Of a stretch of DNA of 64,000 nt, positions 11,791-24,750 are shown in pieces. Where the stretch lies: the NCBI GenBank assembly GCA_003586115.2, contig QVOM02000073.1, positions 48,274,825-48,338,824 on the forward strand, read 5' to 3'. Position numbers and translations under genes: made by a program. The notes beneath the pieces are model-generated. The model was not told where the DNA came from, made no database searches, and saw only the letters and a program-made list of their open reading frames with translations. Source of the DNA: Salvator merianae (Eukaryota; Chordata; Lepidosauria; Squamata; Teiidae). Each line of letters opens with the position of its first letter. Positions within the stretch are counted from its first letter, which is position 1.

Positions 11791-12825
11791 GACCAGATTT
11801 TGCACAAATTCAGAATTTAGATAAACCGAAAATTGATACCTCACCATATGTCTGCCTGGGCTGCTTCTCTAGTGGCAGCAGCAAAGGAGAGAAGGCACAG
11901 GCAGGCGGGCAAGCCAGTGAGCATGGATGGCCAGAGGCAGGAAGGACACGGGAGGAGGAACACAATGGGAGACAATGGTGCCACTCCTCTGGTATGCCCA
12001 CAACATCAGGCTTTGGGCAAGAGGGGAATAGAACTGTCCCTCTGCCCACCCAAAATAATCTCCTTTTATCAGAACTGAGGCCATGAAGAACAGCAAGATC
12101 ATCTCACTGAGGATTATTCCTCAAAAACGTGAGCTGTCATTTTGTGATCTAAGTATGCCAGGTGACCTGAGACAGGCTTTTTTAGTTCTAGTGTAGTTTG
12201 TTTCTTTGTTTGAGCAGCAATACTAACAAAAACAATGCTACAATGTTCATATCAACCCTATAGCTAACTATCAGAAACAACTAAGAGGGCTGTCCCAAGT
12301 TTTACATTTGTGTGTCCCATACCAACTTAAGACAGTCTACCAGTGTGAATAAGGACTATGTTCCATAAAATAATATGTACAAAATCATGCAATACTAATG
12401 CTAAAGACAGCCATTCTCAATATAGTCCTGGGAGAATCACAGGTTTTAGCCTGCATCTGGAAGCATCCTAAGTTGGCAACTCTATTTTTTAAAACAGTGT
12501 TCTGCCAAATTTTCTTACCTGTTGGTACTATTATAATGCAAGGCAAGCTCAAGAAGGGATATCTATAAAGCTCCAGAAACCAACAGTAGCCATGCCTTTT
12601 ATCCTTCTGAGTTTCTAAATGCTAGAACAAAAATAAAGGGGGAAGGGGGAGCAGCTTTGTGAAATAGGCAAAGAGAGGCCAAAAATTTTTTGTACACTTG
12701 CTTTTTTTAAAGAACTGGGCCTAATGTTCACATCTCTCTAATTCCTGCTGTGTTTTAGTTCTCAGGAGAATCATTTTTGGATGAATTTATCAAGCAATCC
12801 TAAAAGACAAGGCTTTATGAGAATC

Positions 12826-12945
12826 TCTTTGGGTGGCTCCAGATAGGTAAAAACCCACCCTTCTCCAGGACTATACTGGGAATGTCATACATATTCATGA
12901 CAGTCCCAAGATAGTCCTGGATTACTTGATCGAAAAACCAAAACA
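12826..12945. mobile_element. Palindromic element, family E copy 2
   Basis: ggtggctccagataggtaaa, tatactgggaatgtcataca and gatagtcctggattacttga share order and content with 50864-50985. Confidence 0.6.
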
Positions 12946-13239
12946 TTAGTATTTCAGAAAAAAAAAATCCTTTTTAACACTGATTCGTTACCTTTCTCTG
13001 GCAGCTCTTTGCTTTACTGTTCCTCATTGAAAAACTTGCATGTAAGCCAAGTGCAGGAAAAATATAAAGGAAAGCGGGCATCTGATATCTAGGTATTTTA
13101 ATCAGGAACAGTAATGCGAAAAACCAGCAGATAGAAGTAAGAAGCCAGGATTGGCTCCTGCCATCTGGAGATCCTGCAATTTCCTCTTCCCTTCTGGAGG
13201 ACCCTTTAACACTTTTCATATACTAAGCACAACTGAGAC

Positions 13240-13560
13240 TGTTTATATAAAATCCTGGAATTATGTATGTGGGAACATGATGGAGGGCCTTCTCAGTGAT
13301 AGCCCCCAGGTTCTGGGATAGCCTCTCCTCTGAGGTGCATTTGGCACTCTCATTGTATGTATTCAGATGTCTGGTGAAGACACACCTCTTTCCCCTGGCC
13401 TTTGGCTGAGGGAACAGCATCTCTTCCCCTTGCAGGCACTATTACTGTTTTAGCTGATTTATTTTATCTGTTTTATATTGATTTTATTGTGACTGCCCTG
13501 AGACCTTCAGGTATAAGGTAGGATACATACATAACTTAAATAAATAAATAAATAGATGCA
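13240..13560 (+). pseudogene. L2-like LINE 3' end
   Basis: Reads like SVIAPRFWDSLSSEVHLALS...RCLVKTHLFPLAFG on the plus strand, then a UTR ending gactgccctgagaccttcag and an (AAAT)n tail near 13537-13552. Confidence 0.75.
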
Positions 13561-13639
13561 CATGTTTGCATACCCCCATGTGTACATGTCAACACACACG
13601 TCCATGCCTTAGCCCTTATTGAAAAATAGTCTTCTCAAA

Positions 13640-13800
13640 AATCCAACAGTTTGTTTTATTTCATTTATAAATATGCCACCCTTAAGCCAGATGAGTCCCA
13701 AAGCACCTTACAAGATATAATTTTAGACACATCCTTGCCCTCAGACTGGCAATATAAAAGGACATGACACACAGGAAAAGGGGACTGGAAAGGAATGGGG
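13640..13800 (-). mobile_element. Antisense LINE 3' fragment
   Basis: The plus strand shows catttataaatatgccaccc and gatgagtcccaaagcacctt, the reverse of a LINE tail with the usual 'gc-rich junction then tataaat' ending. Boundaries are approximate. Confidence 0.5.
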
Positions 13801-15429
13801 GAACTTAATAGCCCTGCTGGTCTGCTGAAGGGCCGACCGAGGGTCATCCTGTCTCCCTCCTCCAGACTGGGGATGAAATGGATGCTTGGATGGAAGCTGA
13901 GGATCACAGAAATAGCGCGCATGGAATGGGAGAAATGTGCCATATTTAGCAGCTTCTCTCTAAAGTTTATGTCTTTGGAATAATACCAGTAAGCAACTTG
14001 CAATCCAAACAGTTCCCTGTTGTATTTATCCCACTTGCCTTATTAAATATTTTGTACAAACTTTGGAGAATCTGCTTTAGTGCATGTCAGAGCTAATTGC
14101 CTCCCTCTTCAGAGGCAGAATAGCCCTCACTTACATATCGTTTCCCATTAGGACAGTCCAGGGATGAGCTAATTAGTAAGAAAAACAAAGCTTTCTTGAA
14201 ATCTGGTTATATATCTAGAATTTAAAGAAAGGATTGTCAAATACCCTTTTTAAGTCCCCGTAAGAATTGGCCTGTACGCAGTAGGGCAGCAAAACAATCT
14301 TAAAAGTTGGGGTACATCCTCTTAAGCACAAGGGAAGGCTGGTGTATTTAGACATGGTGGACGTGGGCATACAGGGGAGATGCTCACCAACTATTCACTG
14401 GCAGCATTTGAAGTCATGGCAAGAAATGGCAAGCAGAGTTTTGGTACATAAGACATCAGAGTTCCATTTGCCAGTGGCTTCCTGACTTCAAGGCTATTGG
14501 TAAATAGCCAATTAGCCCTTCTTTCCACATTTGCATGCCAGCCACTTCTCTATATGTAGCATGTATTATATATAATATAGAACAAACTATGGCTGCTAAC
14601 AGTGCAATCCTGATCTGAGTTCTACTGGGTTAGGGGTCATTAGCTCCTTTTAGCATTAGCCAAATTATGGTCCGCATAAGCTTATGATGAAGCAGTGTAA
14701 AAGAGGAAGAGTTAGGGACTGGGACTCAGGAATTGTATTTTAGCCAGAAATAATGGATTATGCAAGAGAAGCAAAGTGAAGCATGCCACAAGATTAAACG
14801 GTTCATTTCCTGATAAATAGCATGACATACCCACAGGGCAGCAGCAGTGAAAGAGAAAAAAGAAAGACAGATGGAAGGAGATAGATGAAAATGCCAGCAA
14901 AGAACCAAAGTCTGAGGCTACCATTTTACAAGCCCATGAATTTTCCATGGCTGTTAGGCAAGTTCTGTTAATAGATATTTCTATGGCAACAACAAACTGC
15001 TCAGGCCTGTTGTGAAAGCCTGCCTCTTCTCAACTTAATAGTTCCTTCCTGTTTCCAACAAAGCCTTTGCTTTTGCTGTGGTGGTATATTTGGAGCTGAA
15101 AGCAAGCTGCTCTTCACTTGTTTGCACTCTAAACTGCTATCTTTAAATAAGAGCCATTTTCATTCCATAATGCTTCTCTTAATCAGTAAAAAAAGATGAG
15201 TTTCAAAAATGCAATATTACAAGGAAGAAAATTTATTTATTATAAAGTTATTGAAGCACATCTGAAAAATATAATGCATTATGGATTCTTTTAAAGGCTA
15301 TATTTGAGTATCATGAATACGTTTTAGGATCCTTTCCTTCACAAAGACAGGTGTCTGCATATGAGGTACACCTCCCAGACACTCAATATAAAATGGCTTC
15401 TATTTACCCACCCAATTCGCTGTAGTCAC
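13801..15429. other. Gene-free stretch
   Basis: AT-rich, no domain-bearing open frame, no repeat recognised. Confidence 0.55.
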
Positions 15430-15559
15430 ATGGTACAATTTATGTATTTTGATTTTTGTCTTTCGTAAATTTTAATGCTGTATTTTAATGTTTTAGAGTG
15501 TTTTAATCTCGTAAGCTGCCCAAAGCATTATACAATGGTAGTGCAGGGTACAAACCTCC
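15430..15559 (+). mobile_element. L2-like LINE 3' tail, partial
   Basis: T-rich UTR with gtaagctgcccaaagc and a tail like tatacaatggtagtgcagggtacaaac, the typical 3' end of this LINE group. It is immediately followed by another, better preserved copy. Confidence 0.55.
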
Positions 15560-16315
15560 CGTTTGGACTACTGTAACGCGCTCTACATGGGGCTACCTTT
15601 GAAGATGGTCCGGAAACGGGAGCTGGTGCAGAATGCAGCAGTTCGTCTGCTGTCGGGTCAACCAGGCCATGCACATATCTCGCCAGTTCTGAAAAGTCTT
15701 CACTGGCTTCCAATACGTTTCCAGACTGAATTCAAAGTGTTAACTTTGGTCTATAGAGCCCTATGACCTGAAGGAGCCTACCTGAAGGAGCGCCTCCACC
15801 CATATGTGCCTGCCCGCACGCTGAGGTCACAGGGGGAGTCCCTCCTGGTGGTCCCTTCCCCTGAATTAGTGCAGGGGGTGTGGGTGAGGGGGAGTATTTT
15901 CTCTGTGGCTGCCCCCAGGTTGTGGAACAGCCTCCCTACTGTGATTCGCCAGGCGCCATCCCTGTTTGGGTTTCGGTGCCTGGTAAAGTCCTTTCTCTTT
16001 GCCCAGGCATGTGGTCCTCTGAGAAACCCCCCTCATTGCTGCTGGACTGTTGTATTGTTGGGTGAGGGTGGTTTTGTGGTGGGGGCCATGAAATATTTTT
16101 TATGATGTTTTTCTAATGATTTTATGGTATTTTTACTGTAACAGTTTTTATAAGCTTTGTAAGCTTTTTGTATGTTTTATGATGTTTTATAATGTGTTTA
16201 TGGTGTTTTTATTGTAATTGTTTTTTGGTATGTTTTTGTAAGCCGCTCTGGGACCCCTTGGTATAGGGTGGGGTAGAAATTGAAATTAAAGTAAAGTAAA
16301 GTAAAAATATGAATG
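15560..16315 (+). pseudogene. L2-like LINE reverse-transcriptase C-terminus and 3' UTR
   Basis: Sense-strand C-terminal part: LDYCNALYMGLPLKMVRK, QNAAVRLLSG, SLHWLPIRFQTEFKVL, then a stop, then the region LHPYVPARTLRSQGESLLVV, SVAAPRLWNSLPTVI, FRCLVKSFLFAQA. The 3' UTR ends in gggtggggtagaaattg followed by a (TAAAG)n tail near 16287-16303. It is better preserved than most copies here but interrupted. Confidence 0.88.
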
Positions 16316-16330
16316 AATATAAATTAGTGT

Positions 16331-16450
16331 TTTAGCCCATTATTTATCTATTTATTTATTTATTATTTTCATTCTTATATGAGCCTATACTTGACAGTCT
16401 CAGGGTTCTTTACAAACAAAATATAAAAGTTAACACTATAAAACTAAAAG
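16331..16450 (-). mobile_element. Antisense LINE 3' tail
   Basis: A (TTTA)n start at about 16340-16365 is followed by cagtctcagggttctttaca and ataaaagttaacac, the reverse complement of a LINE 3' end. Confidence 0.55.
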
Positions 16451-18834
16451 GTACCACACCAGAGTAGGGATGTTCATGAATGAAATCTGTGTGTTTGTTT
16501 TGCCATCGAAGTGAAAACCTGCTTGTTGTTTCATCATCGAACCGTTTAATTGAAAAAAATGGCTTTTTACATTTGTTTTCGCTCTCTTTCCTCCAAGAAA
16601 AATACTATTATTCCACTGAAAAAAAGCCCTTTTCATGGGTAAAAACACAGCAAAACATGAATATTCAATCAAATTGTTTGTTTTTGCAAGTCAAAGACTG
16701 GTTTGATTTGATCAAAGTTTTGGAAATGCAGAAAAACACATTTTCGTTTTGATAAGAATACCCGTAAACGTGAAATATTTGATTGAATTTGTGAATGTAA
16801 ATCAAATTTTGTGCATCTCTACACCAGAGTGGTAGAAAAGAAAACTAACAGCCGCATGTCTAGGTGAAGAGATATGTCATCACCAGGTATTAAAATATAT
16901 ACAACATTGTTGCCTAATGAACCTTGAGAAGAAGGCCATTCTACATAATCCACAGGCTGATGGCAGGGCAAATAATGTAGGCTTACCATATCAAAAAGAA
17001 GACAAAAGGACTTTTAAAAACTGTATGGAAGAGGAAATCAAAGTGTAAAGCAGATGCAGTTTGTACTGCATGCAACCCTTGTTTAAATTTCCTCTTCAGG
17101 GCAGCTGTTAAGATACAGGAGTCCCATCTCCTTATTTAAGTGGTAAATCTAATTCATATGCTGCCATCATATATATATAATTTTAACTTTCATTAGTCCA
17201 TGCTAGAATAGAAAGCACTCAAATTAATCCAGGAATAATTTTGGCTATGTCCCCTTTTGGTTCTGAGATTTTAGAAAAGATTGTTGGTTTTCACAGCCCC
17301 CAACATGCAGCTCCACAAAATAAATTGCTTATTTAATTTTTTTTATTATTTAAGTAAGACAACATAAAATGTGCGTTTGGGGGATAACAATACATTCGAG
17401 TTTACAAATAAGCAGATAATTATCTAGAGGAGAAATCCAAACCTGCAGTTATACATATACTACAATTTTTATAATTTAATTTTGTTTTACATTTGTTAAT
17501 CCATCTAATAGTATGATATGAAGTGTTAATTTTTTGAATTGATTTAAACACTGGATCCCAAACCGACCAGAATTCATTACTATTATAGCTTTCCAACATT
17601 TACCAAGAAATGTATTTACTAAAACAGTTTCAATCATGGTTCTGCTGGCCCAACTGTCCCCCAAAGCTTTCACCATAAACTCACCCAATCCCAGGACAGT
17701 GATGTAGACATCCAAAATGAGATGTGACTGTGAAAGCTGAACACTGAGAAACAAAAGAAAGAACTTGGGGCTCTAATATGACAATTCATATTTTTAAGAA
17801 GAAGCAGATGTGCAGGATTCCTAAATAGAGAACTGGGGCACACAGAAAAGTCATAGCACTTTAATTCTCCTAATTATGCAATTTTGCTTTGACAATTTAA
17901 GTCACACTGGCTGTTCACTAAGATTGTAATATGAAATGGATGGACAAGACCCCAAAATTCATCTTCCAATTCCACCCCAATCTTCATTTAAAAAAAAAAA
18001 AATCTGGACTGTGCAAATGTTTACCCATTACCAGCCCCCCCTTTTTTCTTCCTCCAGCTTTCATTGCTTCTGTCTTTCTTTACAACCTAATACTCTATCA
18101 GCTAAGGCCAGGACCCACACCCATGTACACACACAGCAAGTCAGCTCTGTAAAATGGAAACAGGCCACCACCGGTTCAGGCCATTAATAGGTCCGTGGAA
18201 TTGTGGAGGGAAGACCCAGGTTTGTAATGTAAGTCAATAATACCTCAGAGGCCAAATCACATCACTCAAAGTATCCAAGACTGCAATCAACAAGGGAAGT
18301 TACAGTATACCAACCATGAAAAAGCAAAACCATGTTCTACTGGTTACAAGCATGTTACACAATTCAACCAATTCAGACCTCTATAAGAAGGGTGACAAGA
18401 TCCAGCATACCATCAGTTGTTTTTGACTCTTCCAGAAGTCAAATCCTCTGAAGATGGACTTCGTAGCTATGTCCGAAAGCTTAAGTTCTCAGAAAAACTA
18501 TGGAACATGGCACAACAGCCCAAAACCTACTAAAAATTAGATTGAAACCAGCCATGAAAGCCTATATTCTACTATGTGCAGATGATCTAGTAACATAAGA
18601 GGAATCACTATTACAAATCGTCTTCCATTCTTTAACTATAATAGAGAGAACAAATAGCAAAAGTGTTGAAGGAAGAGAAACAGGGTAAAGAAGAGACACA
18701 AAGGTGATACAACTGTACATTATGACAAGGTAGTGTTGTACTGTTACCTCTTACCTGAGTAAATATTTGACCAATAGCAATACAAAGATCAGTCATATTT
18801 AAGCTAACTTCTGAATATGGAAGAAAAAAAAATT
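16451..18834. other. Gene-free stretch
   Basis: A minus-strand open frame at 17476-17754 (ending in GLTNVKQN) lies near a T-rich start at 17333-17350 that could be a reversed poly(A); it may be the 3' end of an old retroelement but no known block is visible. Confidence 0.45.
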
Positions 18835-18990
18835 ATATTTCTATTTGCCTTATACCCAAAGATTTCAGGGCAGGACACTATAAAATCTCTACAAAAATAG
18901 ATAAAAGTAACACTGACTACATTGGGGATACTGTTCCCTCAGCCAAAGGTAAGAATATGTGTGCCCTTCAAGTTCAGTGATGGCTCCATG
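18835..18990 (-). mobile_element. Antisense L2-like LINE 3' end
   Basis: The plus strand reads ttctatttgccttataccca, then agatttcagggcaggacact and gttccctcagccaaagg. The same order appears at 39300-39435, so the two are copies of one family in the same orientation. Confidence 0.7.
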
Positions 18991-19719
18991 CTTTGCCAAC
19001 GTTTTGCAATTATCTAAATAATTATACAAGAATTAGGGAGTATGTGTCGGAACAACTGGGATGGCAAACCTTCCTCTTTATTTCTGTGGAAGGCTCCATA
19101 ACATATCAGCTCAATTATGTCCCAGGGCTTTCTTTTTGTTTCCCTGATCTCATTGTCATTAAGTAATCTCCTGCTAGCTTTAAATCTACAAACAGATGCC
19201 ATTTCCCTATTTAAAATCTCACTGCTTTTTATTGATTTCATTTCTCAAGAAGCCTTTATAATTAAATTGCCATTGATGCTAATATGATGTCCAAGGTGAG
19301 TCATTTTCACACCCTCTCAAGGACAGAAGGAAATCCCATACTTTTTAATTTTCTTCATACTTCACAAAAGAGTTATCAGATTGCCTCTTTCATAGAGGCA
19401 ATCCTCAATTTTGAAGACAATTTGTTGCTTCTGCTGAAGTTGCTGTCCCCTGTTGGTGGGATATTCCTGTCCAAAACTAGTTTATGCCTTTTGTCTGCTA
19501 CAGGGCCAGAGTTTCTCATCCAGAATCCACTAGAATGTAGGTGACAATCCTGTTTGTCAGCTGCAAGGAGCAGGAAAAGTTGTAATTGACAAGAATTCAG
19601 CCTACACCCATTATATAATTGATGGGGGGGGGGGAATTAAATGGTTTTGTCGGTCACAGCAGGCAAAGCTAGCCAGAAGGGAAGAGAAACAAACTGAAAT
19701 GAGTTGAGAATGAGTTTCA

Positions 19720-19785
19720 CATAACATAACATAACATAACAACATAACATAACATAACATAACATAACATAACATAACATAACAT
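19720..19785. repeat. (AACAT)n pentanucleotide microsatellite
   Basis: About thirteen units with a single base irregularity near 19741. Confidence 0.95.
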
Positions 19786-20515
19786 GGGATAGCACAGGGC
19801 CTTGATCATTAGCACTCAGATAGGAAACTGAGCAAGTACCTAAGCTATATTATTTCTTTTAGGGGAGGAGAAGTTTCTATTTTGAATTTTAACACACCTA
19901 CACACACATCTCTTTTCATTTATTTTGTAAAATAGTGTTGTCCCTTTTTGTGACACGTTTTGACTTCTGTGATTTAAAATTGACCAAAGGGGTATTACAG
20001 CTTGGGTTGGAGATACTGTTGTGCTACCTACCCAAAATGTCTGCCTGAACCACCTCTAGGGGCAGTTCTATGCCTGCTATTGCCTGCCTGCCTGCCTGCA
20101 CTGCTGGAGGAGAGAGCAGGCTCCAATAATTCCTTTGTCCTCAGCTCTCCTACAAGCTTGCTGTGTGACTCCTGGCCACTGTCTTCCTCGGTTAAAGCTA
20201 TAAAAGAAAACTCAGGACGTGAGATTATGAAACCCAGTCTGGTATTTTATTGCCAAGCCATTGTGAAGTTATCTCTTTTGCACATATGTCTCTGTTCATT
20301 TTCAAGTGCCTGAGCATGTGTACTAAAAAAAAAAAAAAAGCCAGCAGGAATCTAAAACTGCATCATTGGAGTTCTGAGATGAATTTGCTTTCTGCTTACG
20401 TTTCACTTCCAGATTTGCACTGAGGCTGCTGCTTAGTCTCATAGAGAAATGTCTGCAAAACGAAAATTCAGCCCATAGAACTATGAGTGCTTCCAGATAG
20501 CAAGGGGAATGGTGC

Positions 20516-21070
20516 TGTCGTGCCCCGCCCAGCGCCTGAGGAAGCTAAGTCCTCTGAATCCTCAGAGGAGGACCAGGCCCTGGGATATGAGGGCCCTTCA
20601 GGGCCAGAGGACCCTGACCCCTGGCTCTGCAGGACCCGGGGCTTCCCCAGGGTCAGAGCTGGAGAGACTCCTCCCCAGCCAACACAGGCTGAAAAAGGTG
20701 AAGAGGCATAGGGCTTTGAAACAGCAACAAAAGAGTAAAGAACGCTGCCCATGCCCTTCCCACCTGGCTGACTCCGAGCCTGATTCAGAAGGATAAAAAG
20801 CCAGAACAGATCCACGCAACCTGTTGCTGGCAATCCGTCTTTTTCTTGGCAACCTCCTGACTCCTTGTTCATATTTCCTGGCTCCTGACCTGTCTTCTGA
20901 CTTGTGACCTTGCCTCCCGGATCATCCTTGAACCTGTGCTTCTGATACTGGTTTTCCTGACCCTGGACTGGCGATACAGACTTTGCTCTAGCTCTCTCTG
21001 TGTGTGGTAAGGCAAGACTGTCTGCTTGTTCGATGCTTAGCAGCCCCTCCACTCAGCACCCAGTCTGACA
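20516..21070 (+). mobile_element. Putative solo LTR
   Basis: 555 bp starting TGTCGTGCCCC and ending CTGACA, so TG...CA bounded. It has an acidic coding-like U3 (ESSEED-type codons, then DSEPDSEG and a stop), a TATA-like ataaaaagcc near 20794, and CT-rich sequence after it. Layout matches 60962-61547. No convincing target duplication was seen. It could instead be a 5' end of a longer retroelement. The minus-strand open frame across it is a shadow. Confidence 0.5.
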
Positions 21071-22098
21071 GGACAGGCGCACTGGCTTTTGCCCCTTGCC
21101 ATGACCTGCTAGACATGCATGGCTTCCACGGCATGTAAATGACTTGCTGACCATTGTGGAAGTCCTTCCCCATCGCATGCCGTGCCTTTCCTTTTGTTTT
21201 TTTTCACATGCGGGGCCAGCTTCCAAGCCAAAGGACTTCATCACACAGAAGGTAGGGTAAATACCTGCTAGCTAAGTAAAAATAATGCTGGATCTCCCAA
21301 CATCATTTACCCTCATCTGAAACAGCTGATTGACCGCAGCAGCCCTGATGTAGCTTCAGGGCTGCCTGATGATCCAACCACTATGCCTGCAAGATACGGC
21401 CCTCTGATGGTGCAACAGGGCACTCCAACTTTGAGCTACAGGTATTTGCCACGATAGGAATCCATACATTTCTGAAATATTCTGCCAAATTTCGTAAGAG
21501 AATAGTGTTCCTTGCAGATTTAGCCATTGCTAGCCATTTTTAAAGGCTGTTTTTCCCTTGATCCATCCATCTCCAAAGCCTTTGTATTTAAGTGCAGAGG
21601 GAAGAAGGGAGAATAGTCTGATTGACATCTATAGACAATGCCTCCAGGAATTCACTCTGGCACTAAGATGACTTGTGGCCAAATTCAGCATACACAACAC
21701 TTACAATGCACTGAAGGCTAAACAGATGTTATTTTGTAAACTCTAAGCCAAGGTAGTCACTAATATCTATAAATTCTTTTATTTTATCTTGTACTGTATT
21801 ATTTCGCTTTCACCATTATTACTATTTTTAACCTGCTAAAAATTTAAAATTTTTCCATATCAAATTTAAATTTATCATATTTTATTGTATTGTGTGCAAT
21901 TTTAAATGGGTCTGTGAGTGCAAACATTAATAAATTAAAATGAGGGAGATTTAAGCGTTTGAAACTGTACATAGAATTTCACTCTTAGCAAATATTCTCT
22001 CAAAACTGTGATGAACTTGTGAAATAAGTAGTACTTCTAAGCTTTCTTTGAATATAAAATTGTTAAAATCAATTTTGCTGAATTTTAACTAAGGACAA
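21071..22098. other. No feature recognised
   Basis: Ordinary AT-rich intergenic sequence. Confidence 0.55.
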
Positions 22099-22560
22099 GG
22101 GGCCTGTTCACACTTTAGTGCTAGTGAGTGTATGGATGGTCAGTAGCACAGTGCATCACACTGTGCAGAGGCCCTAGCGCCCGGGAGCGACTACAGCTGT
22201 TCCTGAACGCTACTGACTGTGGAGAACAAAATTATTGTCCACAGCTGTACCAGAAGCAGCTGGACTGTTCCTCATAAATACCATTCACACCTGCTTCCAG
22301 GTGCAAACACTTCGGGCTGCAGGGTGGCTGTGGCTGCCCCTGTGCTGTCACACGGTGCATCCCTGGTCACCATGGCAGCAACTGGATGTTTCTGCAGCCA
22401 CTGTCATGGCGATCAGCCAGCATTCGCACTGTGAATACTGAAAGCCCAGCTCTGGGCTGTTCCAGTCCTCACAGTGTGGATATCCACCACACCATAGGGT
22501 CTGTTCCAGCTTAGAATAGTAGGATTCTACCATTCTAAGCTGGAAAGTGTGAACAGGTCC
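22099..22560. mobile_element. Inverted-repeat element, family C-like, with hairpin
   Basis: 462 bp with ends GGGGCCTGTTCACACTTT and (reversed) GGACCTGTTCACACTTTCC. A near-terminal hairpin lies at 22507-22545 (ccagcttagaatagtagg pairing with its reverse). Non-coding. Confidence 0.8.
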
Positions 22561-23225
22561 AAGGTATTGCAAAATGCATGAACACTTTCTTTCATCTCAC
22601 GATTCTACACTTTTAATGTATATCATAAAAAAGGCTACTGAAAATCTGATGAATGGTACCATAAATAAAACACATAAGCATCAATATATGCATATAATCT
22701 CCCAACTTCACATATACTTTGGTGGAATCTGAACTGTCCATTGCAGTTGCAGTTTCATGGTAATCAACTCAAGGCACTGGTACACCAAAAAGAAAAGAAA
22801 GAGAATTATAACCGAAGAAGCTAAAAAGGCCTTCTGCCTTACCTGTGGCATATAGATTTCCAAATGAATGGCTCCAAAAAACAATCTGGGCAGGTGAGAC
22901 TGAGGTCAAAGCACCTTCCTTATAGCACCATTAGGTCTTTCTTCAACTCCATGTGATGCCATGGATCCAAGACAAAAGTGGTTTGGGCAAGGTGATCACC
23001 CTTCCAAGTGATTCCTTGCACCCTTGCCTCCTGCATCCTCAAGTGGATGTCAGGTTCTCAAGCTGCCATCTGATGCTGCCAAAATGGAGACTCACTGTCC
23101 CAGACAGCCTACAGTGGCATCTGTACACATAAATGAAGATACAGTCTTAGGCATGCAAAATGATAATGTTATGTGCTACTGCCAATTGCCACAACCTGTT
23201 TGCCGGCTGCCACTGTTACCAGGGG

Positions 23226-23290
23226 AGTAGCTGTCACTCAGTAGGAGAGCATCTGCTTTGCTTCCCAAAGTGTCAGGCATTTCCTAATCG
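23226..23290 (+). mobile_element. tRNA-like SINE head, short
   Basis: gtagctgtcactcagtagga, gagcatctgctttgcttccc and aaagtgtcaggcatttcc resemble the tRNA-like head of a SINE. The B box is degenerate. It is too worn to be a tRNA gene. Confidence 0.6.
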
Positions 23291-23924
23291 AAACCATCAG
23301 TAACCCACTCCCATATTATTGTCAAAAAAGTTAACAGATCATGCAGTCACCAGAAGTCAAGCTTGTCTTGAGGGCATCTTGATCTTACTGCCAGCAGAAG
23401 ATTATTTTCTCTGATCCAGCTGGCCTTGAGAATTCTTTTATTTTCAGGACTTCTATGACTGAGAAAGCACCTATTTCTGTTATGTCACACTTTTCCCAGA
23501 CAAAACGCCTTCATTTTTCTATTTATTCTCATGTATTTTTCTGGTAATTCATGCACAGTTAGTGATACTGGAATCAGTTTGGTCTCCTGGCATTAGAGTT
23601 TATCTGTACAGATCTAGCAGTGATGCCAAAATATAGAAAGGATGGAAAGTGTATTAACTGCCACTGTAAAAATAAATTTAAAAAAATGTAAAATATGACC
23701 CCAAAATGGGGAGATAGTTGCTGCAAATAGATCTTTGGAATAAAAAAAAGTTAATTTTTAATGACATATTTTATACTCCTGTTTTGTATTTTTAATCGTT
23801 GCAAGGGTTCGTTGCATTAAAAATAGAGTTGTGTATAAATATGAAAAAAATGAATTTACATAGGCAGAACAGGGAAAAAATTAGAAAAAGAAACATTTGT
23901 TATGTAATGTCCTTTCCAATATGT

Positions 23925-24000
23925 TCACAAGCTGTCTTGGAGATTTTAATATGGGACGTGGCATAAAAATAGTATAAATAAATCAATAAACAAACTTGTT
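23925..24000 (+). mobile_element. LINE 3' tail remnant
   Basis: gtcttggagattttaatatg followed by ggcataaaaatagtataaat and an (AATA)n end is a short, worn LINE 3' tail. It lies directly left of the chimeric element copy 1. Confidence 0.45.
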
Positions 24001-24012
24001 CATAGCTTGTGC

Positions 24013-24750
24013 TAGTCATCTACCGTATGTATTTTATTTCCTTTCCATTTTTGTGCATCGACAATTCTAGCTGCAATAACCATGTTTTGAATTATAACAT
24101 TAATATAATCTATGTTGCCCTCTACTATACATAGTAAATAAAATTCTTGTTTAAAAGGATTGTGCATTGACAAAGGAAAATGGTGGAAACACAGTGTCCT
24201 TCTCACAGGCATGGGAGAGGAAAAAAAATGGAGATAGACTGTCCATCTTGCAGAGGCAGGAGAGAAAGGAGGAGGTATGCATTTTGAGAGTGGACTGTGG
24301 TGCCCAGCCAACTATAGAACAGGATATTGCCCAAGGTAAATGAAGGATAGCTTCCACTGTGTCTTCTCTTTTGTTAAAAAATTTAAACAGTAAAAATAGG
24401 TTGAAGGTGCGAAAGAGGAGAACATGGTGGAAATCAGGCAATATATGCCAGATGCCATTCTCTCTTTCCACCCCAATTGCGACATTCTCAACCTCCTGAG
24501 TACAATGCCCACAACAAAGTCTGTCATTGGATGGGATCCCTCCCTCTGCATGTCCCAGAAAAGTACAGTCCCCTCCCAAATAGTCTACTTGCACGTTCTC
24601 ACATTGCAAAGTAAAATGGGCTAACGATCTGAAACAGGCTGAGAATTCCTTTAATCTGAATGCAAAGTAGTTCTGATTTCAGCAATTTAGTCCAGAAAAG
24701 CTACAAAAAGGCAAATTCATGTTGGGCCACTGGGAACTGAAGACAGATTG
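24013..24750 (+). mobile_element. Chimeric inverted-repeat element, copy 1 (truncated both ends)
   Basis: Shares long stretches with 56190-56930: the antisense L1 ORF2 piece (24013-24160), the block ending gtggactgtggtgc (to 24301), aatttaaacagtaaaaa, the segment around gtctgtcattggatggga, and the near-terminal segment around ctgggaactgaagac. Both outer ends are missing; the right edge runs directly into the sense L1 fragment. The L1 part on the minus strand reads like the IIQNMVIAARIVDAQKWKG segment of ORF2. Confidence 0.75.

Noticed and set aside
20468..21052. 194-codon minus-strand open frame, the longest in the window
   Set aside because: It is the opposite strand of the LTR-like element, has no domain or splice context, and the coding-like composition belongs to the plus strand.
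23226..23290. tRNA gene candidate
   Set aside because: The head is tRNA-like but the B box is degenerate and no cloverleaf forms; it fits a SINE head.
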